Below, one piece after another: positions 34,643 to 43,193 of a DNA stretch of 64,000 nt. Within the stretch, counting starts at the first letter, position 1. Every line of letters begins with the position of its first letter. Below the pieces are notes generated by a model. It ran no database searches, was not told where the DNA came from, and saw only the letters and a list, made by a program, of their open reading frames with translations. This DNA is from Microbacterium barkeri (lineage in GTDB: Bacteria; Actinomycetota; Actinomycetes; Actinomycetales; Microbacteriaceae): NCBI RefSeq assembly GCF_027921765.1, contig NZ_BSEJ01000010.1:1-64000 (forward strand), given 5' to 3'. The position numbers and the translations under genes were made by a program.

Positions 34643-35203
34643 CTACGCGGCGAGCGCGGCGGACGAGACGATCTCATCCACGCGCGCCGCGTCGGGCTCC
34701 TCGAGGGTGTCGTAGATGAGGTGGACACGGGCGTCACGGATCCCGCAGAACTCGGAGATGCCGACCCGCAGCTGGACATCGAGCGCCGTGTCGAATCCGT
34801 GGCGCGCGTAGTACGCCGACGAGGCGCCGGCCAGGCCGATCCAGAGCATGCGCGTGCCGTGGAGAGTCGACGGCTCGTAGGCGAACCCCCGGTTCCACAC
34901 CCGATCGACCCAGCCCTTGGCGATCGCAGGCAGACCGAACCACCACACGGGGAAGACGACGACAACGAGGTCCGCGGCGGCGATGCGAGCCATGTGCGCC
35001 CGGACCTCCGCCGAGTACTCCTTCGTGTGGTCGGCCCAGTCGGGCTCGTCCGCGGTGCGCAGCGACGGATCGAAGCCCTCCGCATACAGATCCAGGACGT
35101 CCACCGTGCTGCCCTCGGCGAAGAGCGTGTCCCGAACGCGCGCCGCCGTGGCGGCGGTCAGCGAATCACGGCGTGGATGTGCGACGACGACGAGCGCGTG
35201 CAT
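34643..35203 (-). CDS. NAD(P)H dehydrogenase (quinone)/MdaB-like flavodoxin-fold protein
   Basis: A 186-residue protein. V-V-V-A-H-P-R-R-D-S-L begins the flavodoxin fold, P-V-W-W-F-G-L-P-A-I-A-K-G-W-V-D-R-V is the FMN/quinone loop, and a C-terminal Y-Y-A-R-H-G stretch follows. It probably reduces quinones or nitro compounds by two electrons. The start at 35201-35203 has a GGGAG site. It is divergent from a MarR gene whose twin palindromes sit in the gap. Confidence 0.88.
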   Translation of the reverse strand: MHALVVVAHPRRDSLTAATAARVRDTLFAEGSTVDVLDLYAEGFDPSLRTADEPDWADHTKEYSAEVRAHMARIAAADLVVVVFPVWWFGLPAIAKGWVDRVWNRGFAYEPSTLHGTRMLWIGLAGASSAYYARHGFDTALDVQLRVGISEFCGIRDARVHLIYDTLEEPDAARVDEIVSSAALAA

Positions 35204-35237
35204 CGATCTCGACTCCCTTCGGCGGTGGCACCGCATA

Positions 35238-35286
35238 CTTGATCGGCTCAAGCATTACCGTGGCACATTTGCTTGATTGGATCAAG
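35238..35286. promoter_or_regulatory. Twin MarR-type operators
   Basis: CTTGA-TCGGC-TCAAG (35238-35252) and CTTGAT-TGG-ATCAAG (35272-35286) are two palindromes of the same half-site. They lie in the 98-base gap between the quinone oxidoreductase and the MarR gene. The second sits just before the MarR start. Confidence 0.75.
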
Positions 35287-35301
35287 TGTTATGCTCGGCG
35301 C

Positions 35302-35736
35302 ATGGCAGCTCCGTCAGGACCCGTGTCGGCATCGACGGACGCCGAGCGCGCGATGTTCGACTTCGTCGACGCCTACGACAGGGCCTATGAGATAGCGGCC
35401 GCGCAGCACGAGATGAGCGTCGCCCAGGCCTGCGTGCTCGGACGCATCTCCAGCCCGCGCGGGATGCGCGAACTCGCCGACGAACTCGAATGCGACGCAT
35501 CGAACATCACGCAGATCGTCGGCCGACTCGAGGCGCGAGGACTGGTGGAGCGCCACGCGAATCCCGACGACCGCAGGTCTCGACTGCTCATCCGCACGCC
35601 GTCCGGCGACAGCCTCAACGCCGCCTTCGAGCAGAGCTTCGCGTTCGCGAGGACAGCCGCCTCCCGACTCAGCGCTGACGAGCAGAGCCAGCTGGCCCAG
35701 CTCCTGCACAAGGCACTCGGACGAGCCTCGGCCTGA
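35302..35736 (+). CDS. MarR-family regulator
   Basis: A 144-residue regulator. The winged helix has M-R-E-L-A-D-E-L-E-C-D-A-S-N-I-T-Q-I-V and the wing D-D-R-R-S-R-L-L. The start at 35302 is placed after the operator. It probably represses itself and the divergent quinone reductase until an electrophile or phenolic compound appears, the usual MarR logic. Confidence 0.88.
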   Translation: MAAPSGPVSASTDAERAMFDFVDAYDRAYEIAAAQHEMSVAQACVLGRISSPRGMRELADELECDASNITQIVGRLEARGLVERHANPDDRRSRLLIRTPSGDSLNAAFEQSFAFARTAASRLSADEQSQLAQLLHKALGRASA

Positions 35737-35832
35737 CGCCGCGCGGGCTGAGACGGCGGCGTGGGCCGAGGATTCGTCACGTCGCACCGGCAGGAGCCAT
35801 CCGCCCCTCCCCGACTCGCAGCCCGACAGCGC

Positions 35833-36804
35833 TCAGCCCGCTGCCCGCGACATCCTCGCCGCTGCGGCCCGGACGCGGTCGCGCAGCTCGTCCGGGCCGT
35901 CGATCGTCACCTCGCAGTCGAGGGCCGCGATCACGGGCGGCAGCCAGTCGAGGCTCTCGGCATGGATCTCCGCCCGATACCAGGGCAGGCCGTCCTCGGT
36001 CGCACCCTCTCCGTCGTCCAGCCGCTCGAGCCGGGCCACGCTCCGCGGCAGGTGAGGTCGGATGCGATCCTCGGTCGCCCGGATGCGCAGCACCACCTCC
36101 CACCGGTAGTCCGCGTCGGCGAACCGATCGAGCAGGCCCTCGGCATCCGGCCGGCGCGGCGGAGCGAAGGTCTCGCGCAGAGATCGAGCTGACCGAACCC
36201 TGTCGACGCGGAAGGTCCGCTCCTCCTCCCGATCCGTATCGAAGGCGATGAGATACCACCGATCCCCGTGCGCCACCAGGCCATGCGGATGGACCACTCG
36301 TCGGGAGAGCGCGCCGTGACGGTTGACGTACCGGAGATCGAGCGCCTGCCGAGATGCGACGGCCTCCGCCAGGGTGAGCGTGATGGCAGGGTCGGGAGCA
36401 GCGGCACCGCCCTGAGGGGTGCGCATCGTCGCACCGAGAAGGGCGTCGACCCGCTCCGCCTCCGCGGCCGGGAGCGCTCGCCGGATCTTGGTGAGGGCCG
36501 TCTGCGCCGCGATCTCGGGGTCACCCGACGCCGCCTGGGCGCGGACGAGCCCGAGATAGACAGCCACCGCCTCCTCGGCGCTGAACATGAGCGGGAGGAA
36601 CCGCTCGCCCGGCGCCAGTCGATAGCCGCCGTAGCGCCCCCGCTGCGTCTCCACGGGCAGCCCGAGATCGACCAGCCGCGCCATGTCCCTGCGGATGGTC
36701 CGCTCATCGACGCCGAGCCGATCGGCCAGCTCGCCGACAGTGCGCTGATGCGCGGACTGCAGGAGGTCGAGCAGGCGCAGGGCGCGAGCGGTCGTGTCGG
36801 CCAT
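35833..36804 (-). CDS. WYL-domain transcriptional regulator (HTH_11 plus WYL)
   Basis: A 323-residue protein. The N-terminal HTH has T-V-G-E-L-A-D-R-L-G-V-D-E-R-T-I-R-R-D, followed by G-R-Y-G-G-Y-R-L. The WYL domain has D-R-W-Y-L-I-A-F-D and F-R-V-D-R-V, and a WCX-type C-terminus follows. It is divergent from a VOC-family gene, with an inverted repeat in the gap, and probably controls that gene. Confidence 0.9.
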   Translation of the reverse strand: MADTTARALRLLDLLQSAHQRTVGELADRLGVDERTIRRDMARLVDLGLPVETQRGRYGGYRLAPGERFLPLMFSAEEAVAVYLGLVRAQAASGDPEIAAQTALTKIRRALPAAEAERVDALLGATMRTPQGGAAAPDPAITLTLAEAVASRQALDLRYVNRHGALSRRVVHPHGLVAHGDRWYLIAFDTDREEERTFRVDRVRSARSLRETFAPPRRPDAEGLLDRFADADYRWEVVLRIRATEDRIRPHLPRSVARLERLDDGEGATEDGLPWYRAEIHAESLDWLPPVIAALDCEVTIDGPDELRDRVRAAAARMSRAAG

Positions 36805-36812
36805 CCATCCAT

Positions 36813-36832
36813 TGTCCTCCGCATACAGGACA
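36813..36832. promoter_or_regulatory. Inverted repeat between WYL regulator and VOC gene
   Basis: TGTCCT (36813-36818) and AGGACA (36827-36832) face each other across 8 bases in the 106-base divergent gap. The pattern fits an operator for the WYL regulator. Confidence 0.55.
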
Positions 36833-36910
36833 TCTTTCGCCCGGTATTGCTCGTACCGTCACGTCTGTGGCCGAGTGCGTCGGCCACGGACAGGACAGAA
36901 GGAGAAGGCC

Positions 36911-37327
<417 letters not shown>

Positions 37328-37430
37328 AGGCGCGCCCCCTCCGTCGGAGCGGAACGCCACCACGGGCGCTATGCTCGGCGCCGAGCGCGGAAGCCGCGTT
37401 CTTCCGGCGCCTCGTCCGATCGGAGAGCTC

Positions 37431-38339
37431 ATGACCACCACCTCGGCCACCGGCGACGCCCCTGCCGCGTCCGCGCAGCACGGGATGACGCCGATCCCCA
37501 TCCCCGAGCAGCCCGACGCCATCGAACTCGGGACGGGACAGCTGCCGGAGGCTTCAGCACCCGAGGCGTGGCACAGCCAGTACGGAAGCATGTTCGCTCG
37601 CAATGTCAGCACCGCCACGCTCACGCCGTTCCTGCCCGACCCGGCCACGGCGACAGGCACCGCCGTGATCGTGGCTCCGGGCGGCGGATTCATGTCCCTG
37701 TCCATGGAGAACGAGGGGTGGGACGTCGCCCGCGCGCTCGCGAGCCGCGGCGTCGCCGCCTTCGTGCTGAAGTACCGTCTCAAGCCGACTCCAGAGGATC
37801 TGGACGACTTCGACGCGGCGATCAGGGCGATGCTGGCCGCACCGCGCCTGTCGGACCGGCATGACCCGGCCACGGCGCTCCGCGGTCTGGATGCGCAGAT
37901 CGCCGACGCTCGCGCCGCTTTCGCGCTCGTGCGAAGCCGCGCGGGCGAGTGGATGATCGATCCCGCGCGCGTCGGCATGGTCGGCTTCTCCGCGGGCGCG
38001 ATGCTCACGGTCGCAACGGCCCTTGTCGGCGGGGATGCGAAGCCGGCGTTCATCGGCGATGTCTACGGCCCGCTCACGGCCTTCGACGTCCCTGAGGACG
38101 CCCCGCCGCTGTTCATCGCGCTCGCCGCGGACGATGGCCTGATGGACCCGAGGGGGTTTCCCCTCGTCGAGAGCTGGCGCGCTGCGGGGCGGCCGGTCGA
38201 GCTCCACTTCTATGAGCGAGGCGGCCACGGCTTCGGCATGTATCCGAAGGAGACGACCAGCACGGACTGGTTCGGCTCGTTCGCGAGCTGGATGAGGATG
38301 CACGGTCTGCTGGAGCGCGCTGAGCCGACGTCTCGCTGA
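37431..38339 (+). CDS. Alpha/beta-hydrolase of the acetyl-xylan/sialate-esterase-like group
   Basis: A 302-residue hydrolase without a signal peptide. The oxyanion region is V-A-P-G-G-G-F (H-G-G-G variant with Pro) near residue 82, the nucleophile is in G-F-S-A-G-A near residue 185, the acid is in A-A-D-D-G-L, and the base histidine is in G-G-H-G-F-G. BD-FAE/DUF1749-like esterases look like this. The substrate is unknown. It marks the right end of the orderly backbone; the next genes are broken or accessory. Confidence 0.82.
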   Translation: MTTTSATGDAPAASAQHGMTPIPIPEQPDAIELGTGQLPEASAPEAWHSQYGSMFARNVSTATLTPFLPDPATATGTAVIVAPGGGFMSLSMENEGWDVARALASRGVAAFVLKYRLKPTPEDLDDFDAAIRAMLAAPRLSDRHDPATALRGLDAQIADARAAFALVRSRAGEWMIDPARVGMVGFSAGAMLTVATALVGGDAKPAFIGDVYGPLTAFDVPEDAPPLFIALAADDGLMDPRGFPLVESWRAAGRPVELHFYERGGHGFGMYPKETTSTDWFGSFASWMRMHGLLERAEPTSR

Positions 38340-38353
38340 ACGCTGCGACTGCG

Positions 38354-38859
38354 CTACAGGCTGCTCGGCTTCTCGCCCCTGATGAAGCCGTCCTGCAGGT
38401 ATCCCCCCCACGGAGTCGAGCACTGCGCGGCACATGCCTGTAAGCGCGGCGTGATCATCCGCCCCGCGGTCGACCCAGGCGGCAAGACCGAAGGGATCCT
38501 GGTTCGCGCGCAGCTCGCGCAGGAGCCACTTCCCGGTCCCGACCCAGGCGGGCATCGAGCGCAGGGCCAGCTCAGCGCCGACGAGCGCCGAGAGGCTGTA
38601 CCGGCGCGCTCGATGTCCAACCAGACCTGCAGCGCGTCCGGGCCGTAGACGAAGGCCTCCACCAAGCGCCCGTTGTGCGTGGTGGTCTGAACGAACGCCG
38701 TCGTCGTCGACCATTCGCCGGGCAGCACCACGAGAATGTCCAGGTCCGAGGTCTCGGTCGCTCTCCCGGACGCAGCGCTCCCCCCGAGGACGCCGCAGAC
38801 GCCTGCGGGTAGTCGGCGCGCACGAGTGCTCGTGCGCATTCAACGAAGTCCGTCACGAC
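38354..38859 (-). pseudogene. Nucleotidyltransferase-domain protein, frameshifted
   Basis: A nucleotidyltransferase is readable only across three frames. Frame one gives T-D-F-V-E-C-A-R-A-L-V-R-A-D. Frame two gives G-G-S-A-A-S-G and S-D-L-D-I-L-V-V, the metal/nucleotide motif. Frame three gives G-K-W-L-L-R-E-L-R-A-N-Q-D-P-F-G-L and D-H-A-A-L-T-G-M. The reading then returns to frame two for the end (G-Y-L-Q-D-G-F-I-R-G-E-K). At least three indels are needed, so it is dead. It resembles DUF4111/kanamycin-nucleotidyltransferase-like proteins. Confidence 0.7.
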
Positions 38860-38910
38860 AGCCGCTCTCGCACGACGGCCTCGGGAGGCCGACACTCGTC
38901 GTGCGGGAAC

Positions 38911-39453
38911 TCACCCCACCGTCTCGCCGAGCTGCGCTTGGATCTGGCGAATCGTCGATCCGAGCACGCCGCGGGACAGAAGTCCAGCTGCGAGCGGACC
39001 TGACGGGTCGGCGCCGAGGGGCGGGAGCAGACGCAGCGCCTCACGCTCGCGCTCGCTGAGGTCCGCCACTTGCCAGCGCACTTCCTCCTGCACCAGCTCC
39101 GGCTGCTCGGGGTGCGCAAGCGAGATCGCCTTCGCTGCGTACGCCGCCGCGCCCAGCGCGTGAGCGGCCATGTGGGCGACAGCCGCCGCCTGGCCGACGG
39201 CGCGAGCGGCCGCCACTCCCGCGGAAGTGGTCGCTGCGCGTGCCGCTTTCAGAGCGACGAGGCGCTTTCGGATCTCCTGCCCAGCACTGCTGTCCCCGGC
39301 GCTGTAGGCACGAGTGCGGGCGACGGCATCAAGGATCTCATCTCGCGCCACGTCGTCGGCATCGAACAGCGGGAGCACCCGCTCAGCGCAGGACAGCGCC
39401 CACCGCGCCAGCACGCGCCGGTCGGAGTCGCTCAATGTCTGATTCGACACCAC
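38911..39453 (-). CDS. Imm-5-like putative immunity protein
   Basis: A 180-residue, Ala-rich helical protein. L-A-R-W-A-L-S-C-A-E-R-V-L-P-L-F near residue 15 and the repetitive A-A-A-R-A-V-G-Q-A-A-A-V-A-H-M-A-A-H-A-L-G block near residue 85 match the actinobacterial 'putative immunity protein' (Imm-5) family. That family is assigned to polymorphic-toxin systems by context only. No toxin gene is adjacent, so here it is an orphan. A C-terminal region from about residue 125 (L-S-E-R-E-R-E-A-L-R-L-L) looks like an added segment. Confidence 0.65.
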   Translation of the reverse strand: MVSNQTLSDSDRRVLARWALSCAERVLPLFDADDVARDEILDAVARTRAYSAGDSSAGQEIRKRLVALKAARAATTSAGVAAARAVGQAAAVAHMAAHALGAAAYAAKAISLAHPEQPELVQEEVRWQVADLSEREREALRLLPPLGADPSGPLAAGLLSRGVLGSTIRQIQAQLGETVG

Positions 39454-39643
39454 CCGGCGAGGATATCCGACGCGGGCGACGCGCTGAGGTTGAATTGCTC
39501 AGCCTTCACGGCGCGGCTCGGTTCAGACGTCAACCCATCCGTACTGTCGTGCACCTTCTTATCGCCAGGCTCTTCCCGAGACGCCTTTGTGCGGGTCATC
39601 GCCGACCCGCGACTCAACGGCGATGACGCGGGCCCGGGCTTGG

Positions 39644-40198
39644 TCACATCAGTGGCGACCGATTCTTCTCGAACGCGAACATCAGATCCGGAATGGAGCG
39701 TTCCTCCGCTCCTGCAGCGGGGGAAGTGTCATGCGGGTCGGGGTGACCCGGATGGAAAAACTCCACGATGCGGAAGCCACATTTGTTCACATAGAAGTGG
39801 ATGTTCCTCGTATCGTCGTACGGTGTCATGGTCTTCCAAACCCTGACCCCCGGATAATGCGCCTCAATGGCCGCCCAAAGCTCCGAGCCGAGTCCCCGCC
39901 CGTGCTCCCCCGCATCGATGAACAACAGGTCCAACGAAGCGGCGAGACCACCCTCCTTAATCGAGACGACAGCGCCGCCTACGCCATTCCCGCCTTCTCG
40001 AACGTCCCATGTATCGGCGCCGGGGTGATCCATCGACTGATAGATCTCCGCTTCAGAAATCACTGGATCACTTGAGTCATTGTCAAAGTACGCCGCCGCA
40101 CCGACATCGAAAGAGCCTTGGAGGCGCGTCACGAACTCCTGTCGATCAGACGTCGCGAGTTTGTGCAACACGAGCGAATTCGCTTCAGAAACCACCAT
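39644..40198 (-). CDS. GNAT-family N-acetyltransferase
   Basis: A 184-residue acetyltransferase. The acetyl-CoA loop is in G-E-H-G-R-G-L-G-S-E-L-W, following the beta-4 strand L-D-L-L-F-I-D. The late N-x-H-F-Y-x-x-x-G-F motif is present (N-I-H-F-Y-V-N-K-C-G-F). Codon use is less GC-biased than in the backbone genes to the left, which suggests recent acquisition. The substrate is unknown. Confidence 0.82.
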   Translation of the reverse strand: MVVSEANSLVLHKLATSDRQEFVTRLQGSFDVGAAAYFDNDSSDPVISEAEIYQSMDHPGADTWDVREGGNGVGGAVVSIKEGGLAASLDLLFIDAGEHGRGLGSELWAAIEAHYPGVRVWKTMTPYDDTRNIHFYVNKCGFRIVEFFHPGHPDPHDTSPAAGAEERSIPDLMFAFEKNRSPLM

Positions 40199-40820
40199 GA
40201 TCCAGACCTTCCTTCGAAGCAGCAGAGTTTAGTTCGAGTACTGAAACTCATCCAATTGCTTTACGGAACAACCTCGGGTCGCCCAGTCCGACTGACGCTG
40301 TGGAGGGCCATCCGGCTTCTGCGTGACGATTGAGTGCACCCGCCGACTTCTGGGAACTCAGCCCGGGATGTGGCCTCGATGACAGACCGGGTCAGTTCTG
40401 GGGACAACGCGCCGGACTCCCCACGTCGCCGCTGTCATGACCGTAGACATGCTCGCAAGCGCAGACCGCGTCGCAGGGGTCCGCAGCCGGGCACCGGACG
40501 ATCACGCTCTCATCGAAGCGGCGAGGACCATCGTCCAGAGCGAACTGAGATCAACGCGAGGTACGTCGAAGGCATCGACGGCGCGACCGATTGGACGTTC
40601 ATCGCGCGAGCGATCATAGGGAAGCCACACTCTCGCACCGTACCCACCCTGATCCACGAGGAGAGCTCGATGCCGCCTCAGTGCATGCGCCGTGGGCGAC
40701 GGCTCCCGCGAGCTCCCGGCAGGGCCGTGCAACTGCAGGCCCACGAGGCCATCACCGCCGAGGTCGCTGACCGCGCTGGAGTCCCCTCTCGCAGTAGTGA
40801 ACAGTCGCGCACGCCACCTT
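40199..40820. other. Gene-poor, apparently degenerate region
   Basis: No reading frame in these 620 bases has convincing protein character on either strand. Short fragments such as T-E-I-N-A-R-Y-V-E-G-I-D-G-A-T-D-W-T-F (plus strand, about 40548-40606) look protein-like but change frame on both sides, as expected for decayed genes. The stretch leads into a higA remnant and the leftmost copy of the ychF tail. Confidence 0.5.
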
Positions 40821-40940
40821 CAGCGGCGTGATCGCTGCGATCTGCTCCCTGACTGATCCTCGGCGCGGTCCGGCTCGTCGTGCCCCTGCAGGTTGATCCA
40901 GAACTCCGCCGAGGTGCCGAAGTACGTCGCGAACCACCCG
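40821..40940 (-). pseudogene. higA antitoxin remnant (C-terminal part)
   Basis: The minus strand reads Y-F-G-T-S-A-E-F-W-I-N-L-Q and then D-R-A-E-D, matching the C-terminal third of the two intact HigA copies at 42287-42589 and 62929-63231. A one-base shift then moves the tail (E-Q-I-A-A-I-T-P-L-K) into the next frame. Upstream, 40941-40981 retains the promoter-like spacer seen between the ychF tail and higB in the intact units, but higB and the start of higA are deleted. Confidence 0.8.
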
Positions 40941-40981
40941 ATTACCTTCGACCAGGGGATAACGCAACGCGTCAACAGCGC

Positions 40982-41034
40982 CTACACGTTGAAGCGGAAC
41001 TCCACCGAGTTCCGGCACGTACGACCATCTGCAT
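40982..41034 (-). repeat. ychF-tail repeat, copy a
   Basis: Minus-strand sequence encoding S-V-E-F-R-F-N-V-stop, the end of YchF. It is preceded by the array-specific sequence CAGATGGTCGTACGTGCC. It contains GGAACTC-CACC-GAGTTCC (40996-41013), a perfect 7-4-7 palindrome. The spacer after the stop resembles the one behind the true ychF. It is the leftmost boundary copy found. Confidence 0.8.
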
Positions 41035-41049
41035 CACCGGCGGGCCCGT

Positions 41050-41747
41050 TCACGTGGCGTTGGCGATCTTCTCGGCGGCGCAGCTGAGCGCTTCGCGGGC
41101 TTCCGGAAGCTGCGGGACGCCGACGAAGACGTGGAACGCGTCGGGGTAGAGGTGGAGCCCGGCCCGCGTGCCGGCGGCGACGGCCTTGTCGACAAAGCAC
41201 TGTGCGTCGGGAGCGAACATGTCATTACCGCCCTGGAACACGGCGATCGGTGGCAGGCCCTCGAGCGTGTCGTTGATCGGGCTGATCCACGGGTCGGTCG
41301 TCGGCCGGGTGCCGGCCCAGCGGTCGGCGGCCCAGCGGAGGCCGTCGCTCCCGAGCATGGGGTCGCGGGGTCAATGGCGACGATCTCAGGGTTGGTCATG
41401 CTGGCATCGACCCACGGCGAGAACAGCAGCACGGCGGCCGGCGCGGTCTGGTGCTCGTCGCGTGCTCGCAGGGTGTAGGCCATCACGATGGCAGCGCCCG
41501 CGGAGTCGCCGGCGATCACGAGTGGAAGCCCGGACGCGACAACGGTGTCGTACACGCGGGGCAACTTCGGGTACGCCTCGTCACCGGTGTGCTCGGGCGC
41601 GAGCGCGTGCAGCGGGACGGTGATGCGCATCGCGGTGTGCTCGACGAGACGCTCGATGATGTGCCAGTGCGGCTTGACGAGGGGGTGCACGTATGCGCCG
41701 CCGTGGATGTAGACGAGATCGCCAACGGGTTCGGTGCTCTTCTCCAC
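41050..41747 (-). pseudogene. Alpha/beta-hydrolase (HSL/lipase-esterase type), truncated and frameshifted
   Basis: The reading begins abruptly at copy b of the ychF-tail repeat, giving L-V-Y-I-H-G-G-A-Y (oxyanion H-G-G), then A-G-D-S-A-G-A-A (nucleophile serine). Near 41355 it changes frame to continue with G-L-P-P-I-A-V-F-Q-G-G-N-D-M-F (acid) and Y-P-D-A-F-H-V-F (base histidine). All triad motifs survive, but the N-terminus is missing and one frameshift splits the gene. The truncation point coincides with the repeat, so recombination there probably cut the gene. Confidence 0.8.
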
Positions 41748-41776
41748 TGAGTTCCGGCACGGACAACCATCTGCGT
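41742..41776 (-). repeat. ychF-tail-linked repeat, copy b
   Basis: The minus strand reads GCAGATGGTTGTCCGTGCC then GGAACTCAGTGGAG, matching copy a up to the middle of the palindrome. The match then stops and the hydrolase fragment begins. Repeat orientation is the same as ychF. Confidence 0.75.
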
Positions 41777-41795
41777 CAACTGCCCGCCACGGACC

Positions 41796-42290
41796 TCAAG
41801 AGTGGTCGGCGACCAACCTGCCAAGCACGTCGAGATCGTGGCGGTCCTCCGCCCGGAGGTCGTAACCGAGCCTCAGCGCCATGAGTCGCGCGGCGCACGC
41901 GACAACCACCGGGCGATCTCCGATCACTCCGACCGCGCGCTCGCGCGCTCGGTGGACAAACGTGTCTTCACCGAAGCCCTGCTGGACCCCGTCGCCGACA
42001 CAGTCCACGTCCATTGGATGGATGTCGACCGCCCTGTCGCCGGCGCGCAGCTCAACTCGGATCGGACGCCAGTCCTCCACGATGCTGTATCCGCGACCGA
42101 GCAACCATTCCATGAGGGCGTCGACCGTCGTCGAGTCGACGAACACATCCAGATCACCATGCGATCTGGTCTGGGAACCGTGCAGAGCGTCAACGGCCCA
42201 TCCGCCGTTGACCTGATAGACGACTGATCGCTCCTCGAGCCAGCCAACGACTCGGACTACCTCAGCGGCGTCCATCCCGCTGAAGGTCAT
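41796..42290 (-). CDS. Lincosamide/aminoglycoside nucleotidyltransferase-like protein
   Basis: A 164-residue protein. V-N-G-G-W-A-V-D-A-L-H-G near residue 28 and T-R-S-H-G-D-L-D-V-F-V near residue 40 are the nucleotidyltransferase core of the LnuA/ANT(2'')-I-like group. A second Asp sits in V-D-I-H-P-M-D near residue 88. Relatives inactivate lincosamides or aminoglycosides by adenylylation; the substrate here is not proven. The ATG overlaps the higA stop (ATGA), so it is the cargo gene of a ychF-tail/higB/higA unit. Confidence 0.78.
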   Translation of the reverse strand: MTFSGMDAAEVVRVVGWLEERSVVYQVNGGWAVDALHGSQTRSHGDLDVFVDSTTVDALMEWLLGRGYSIVEDWRPIRVELRAGDRAVDIHPMDVDCVGDGVQQGFGEDTFVHRARERAVGVIGDRPVVVACAARLMALRLGYDLRAEDRHDLDVLGRLVADHS

Positions 42291-42589
42291 GCGGATTGCA
42301 GCGGCGCGATGGCGTCGATCTGCTCAGCTGCGCGATCCTCTGCGAGGTCGAGATCGTACTGCGCCTGCAGGTTGAGCCAGAACTGGGCGGACGTACCGAA
42401 GTACTTGCCGAGCCGCAGCGCGGTGTCCGCCGTGATCGCGCGCTTGCCGTGGACGATCTCGTTGATCCGCCGCGGGGGCACGCCGATCGAGACGGCGAGC
42501 TTGTTCTGGGTGATGCCGAAGGCCTCGACGAAATCCTCCATGAGGACCTCGCCCGGGTGGATCGGCGCGAGCTTGTCAGTGGTAGTCAA
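42287..42589 (-). CDS. higA: HigA-type antitoxin, copy 1
   Basis: A 100-residue HTH_XRE antitoxin. I-H-P-G-E-V-L-M-E-D-F near residue 9 and the helix-turn-helix I-T-Q-N-K-L-A-V-S-I-G-V-P-P-R-R-I-N-E lead to the G-T-S-A-Q-F-W-L-N-L-Q tail. It starts at a TTG inside the end of higB (14-base overlap), as does copy 2 at 62929-63231, with which it is near-identical. It should neutralise HigB and repress the operon. Confidence 0.92.
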   Translation of the reverse strand: MTTTDKLAPIHPGEVLMEDFVEAFGITQNKLAVSIGVPPRRINEIVHGKRAITADTALRLGKYFGTSAQFWLNLQAQYDLDLAEDRAAEQIDAIAPLQSA

Positions 42590-42857
42590 CGATCTCCACC
42601 TCCTCTGGTCCGGCGTCGGTCCACGTGAAGCAGATCCGCCACTGGTCGTTGATCCTGATGCTGTGTTGTCCGGCTCGGTCGCCTTTCAGTGCTTCGAGCC
42701 TGTTCCCTGGCGGCACCCGAAGGTCATCGAGCGACTCCGCGGCTCCCACCTGACGAAGCTTGCGGAGGGCGACCCGATGGATCCGAGGATCGATCGAGCG
42801 CACCCGCTCCCGTCGCCAGAATCGTTCGGTGTCCTTGTCCCCGAACGACCTGATCAC
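42576..42857 (-). CDS. higB: HigB-type (RelE superfamily) toxin, copy 1
   Basis: A 93-residue RelE-fold toxin. M-I-R-S-F opens the protein, L-R-V-P-P-G-N-R-L-E-A-L is in the middle, and Y/H-S-I-R-I-N-D-Q-W-R-I-C-F follows. Together with the terminal Y-H these are the HigB signature. It is an mRNA interferase acting at the ribosome in known relatives. It comes before its antitoxin, as in other higBA loci. It differs from copy 2 (63218-63499) at only about eight residues. Confidence 0.93.
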   Translation of the reverse strand: MIRSFGDKDTERFWRRERVRSIDPRIHRVALRKLRQVGAAESLDDLRVPPGNRLEALKGDRAGQHSIRINDQWRICFTWTDAGPEEVEIVDYH

Positions 42858-42925
42858 CCGTCCAGTGTATAACGTCGCACGTTAATAACGCTACACGTTA
42901 AACCGGAACTCCACCACGTCGCCGC
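42858..42925 (-). repeat. ychF-tail repeat, copy f, with higBA promoter/operator
   Basis: 42891-42925 encodes G-D-V-V-E-F-R-F-N-V-stop on the minus strand, the true YchF ending. The 33 bases between that stop and higB copy 1 match the spacer between the real ychF and higB copy 2 at most positions. This spacer holds TAACG-TCGCA-CGTTA, a likely HigA operator, and a TATACACT-like -10. Copy f lacks the diverged upstream half seen in copies a to e. Confidence 0.8.
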
Positions 42926-43193
42926 GGTTGGCGAATGTTTGTTGACCTCGCGCCCCGGTGGCTCCGTAGCTCGCCCGTGACGGAGTCCGGGACCTCGGCC
43001 AACTTCCGCTCCTTATGCACGCCGTTGGGGCGCGTCCGGTCCGCGGGCCTGGCCTCGATCGTGGACCGCGTCACGGACTTGCAGGTCGGCGCTACGGGCC
43101 AGGACCGCCGCGAGACCTCGAGGGCGTCGGCGGCGTCCACGGCGAGGCGCTGTGGAGTCGAACGTGTGCTCGCCTCTCGATCAATGCGGGCGG
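42926..43193. other. Non-coding or degenerate gap
   Basis: No convincing gene is seen. One minus-strand frame is open for 110 codons (42898-43227) but has no recognisable motif, and it joins the ychF tail in another frame. The sequence may be the relic of whatever preceded copy f. Confidence 0.4.

Noticed and set aside
38382..38648. Plus-strand 88-codon frame opposite the nucleotidyltransferase pseudogene
   Set aside because: The minus strand carries the recognisable S-D-L-D-I motif; the plus frame has none.
40437..40619. 60-codon plus-strand frame in the degenerate region
   Set aside because: No family resemblance and neighbouring frames look equally protein-like over short runs; best treated as decayed sequence.
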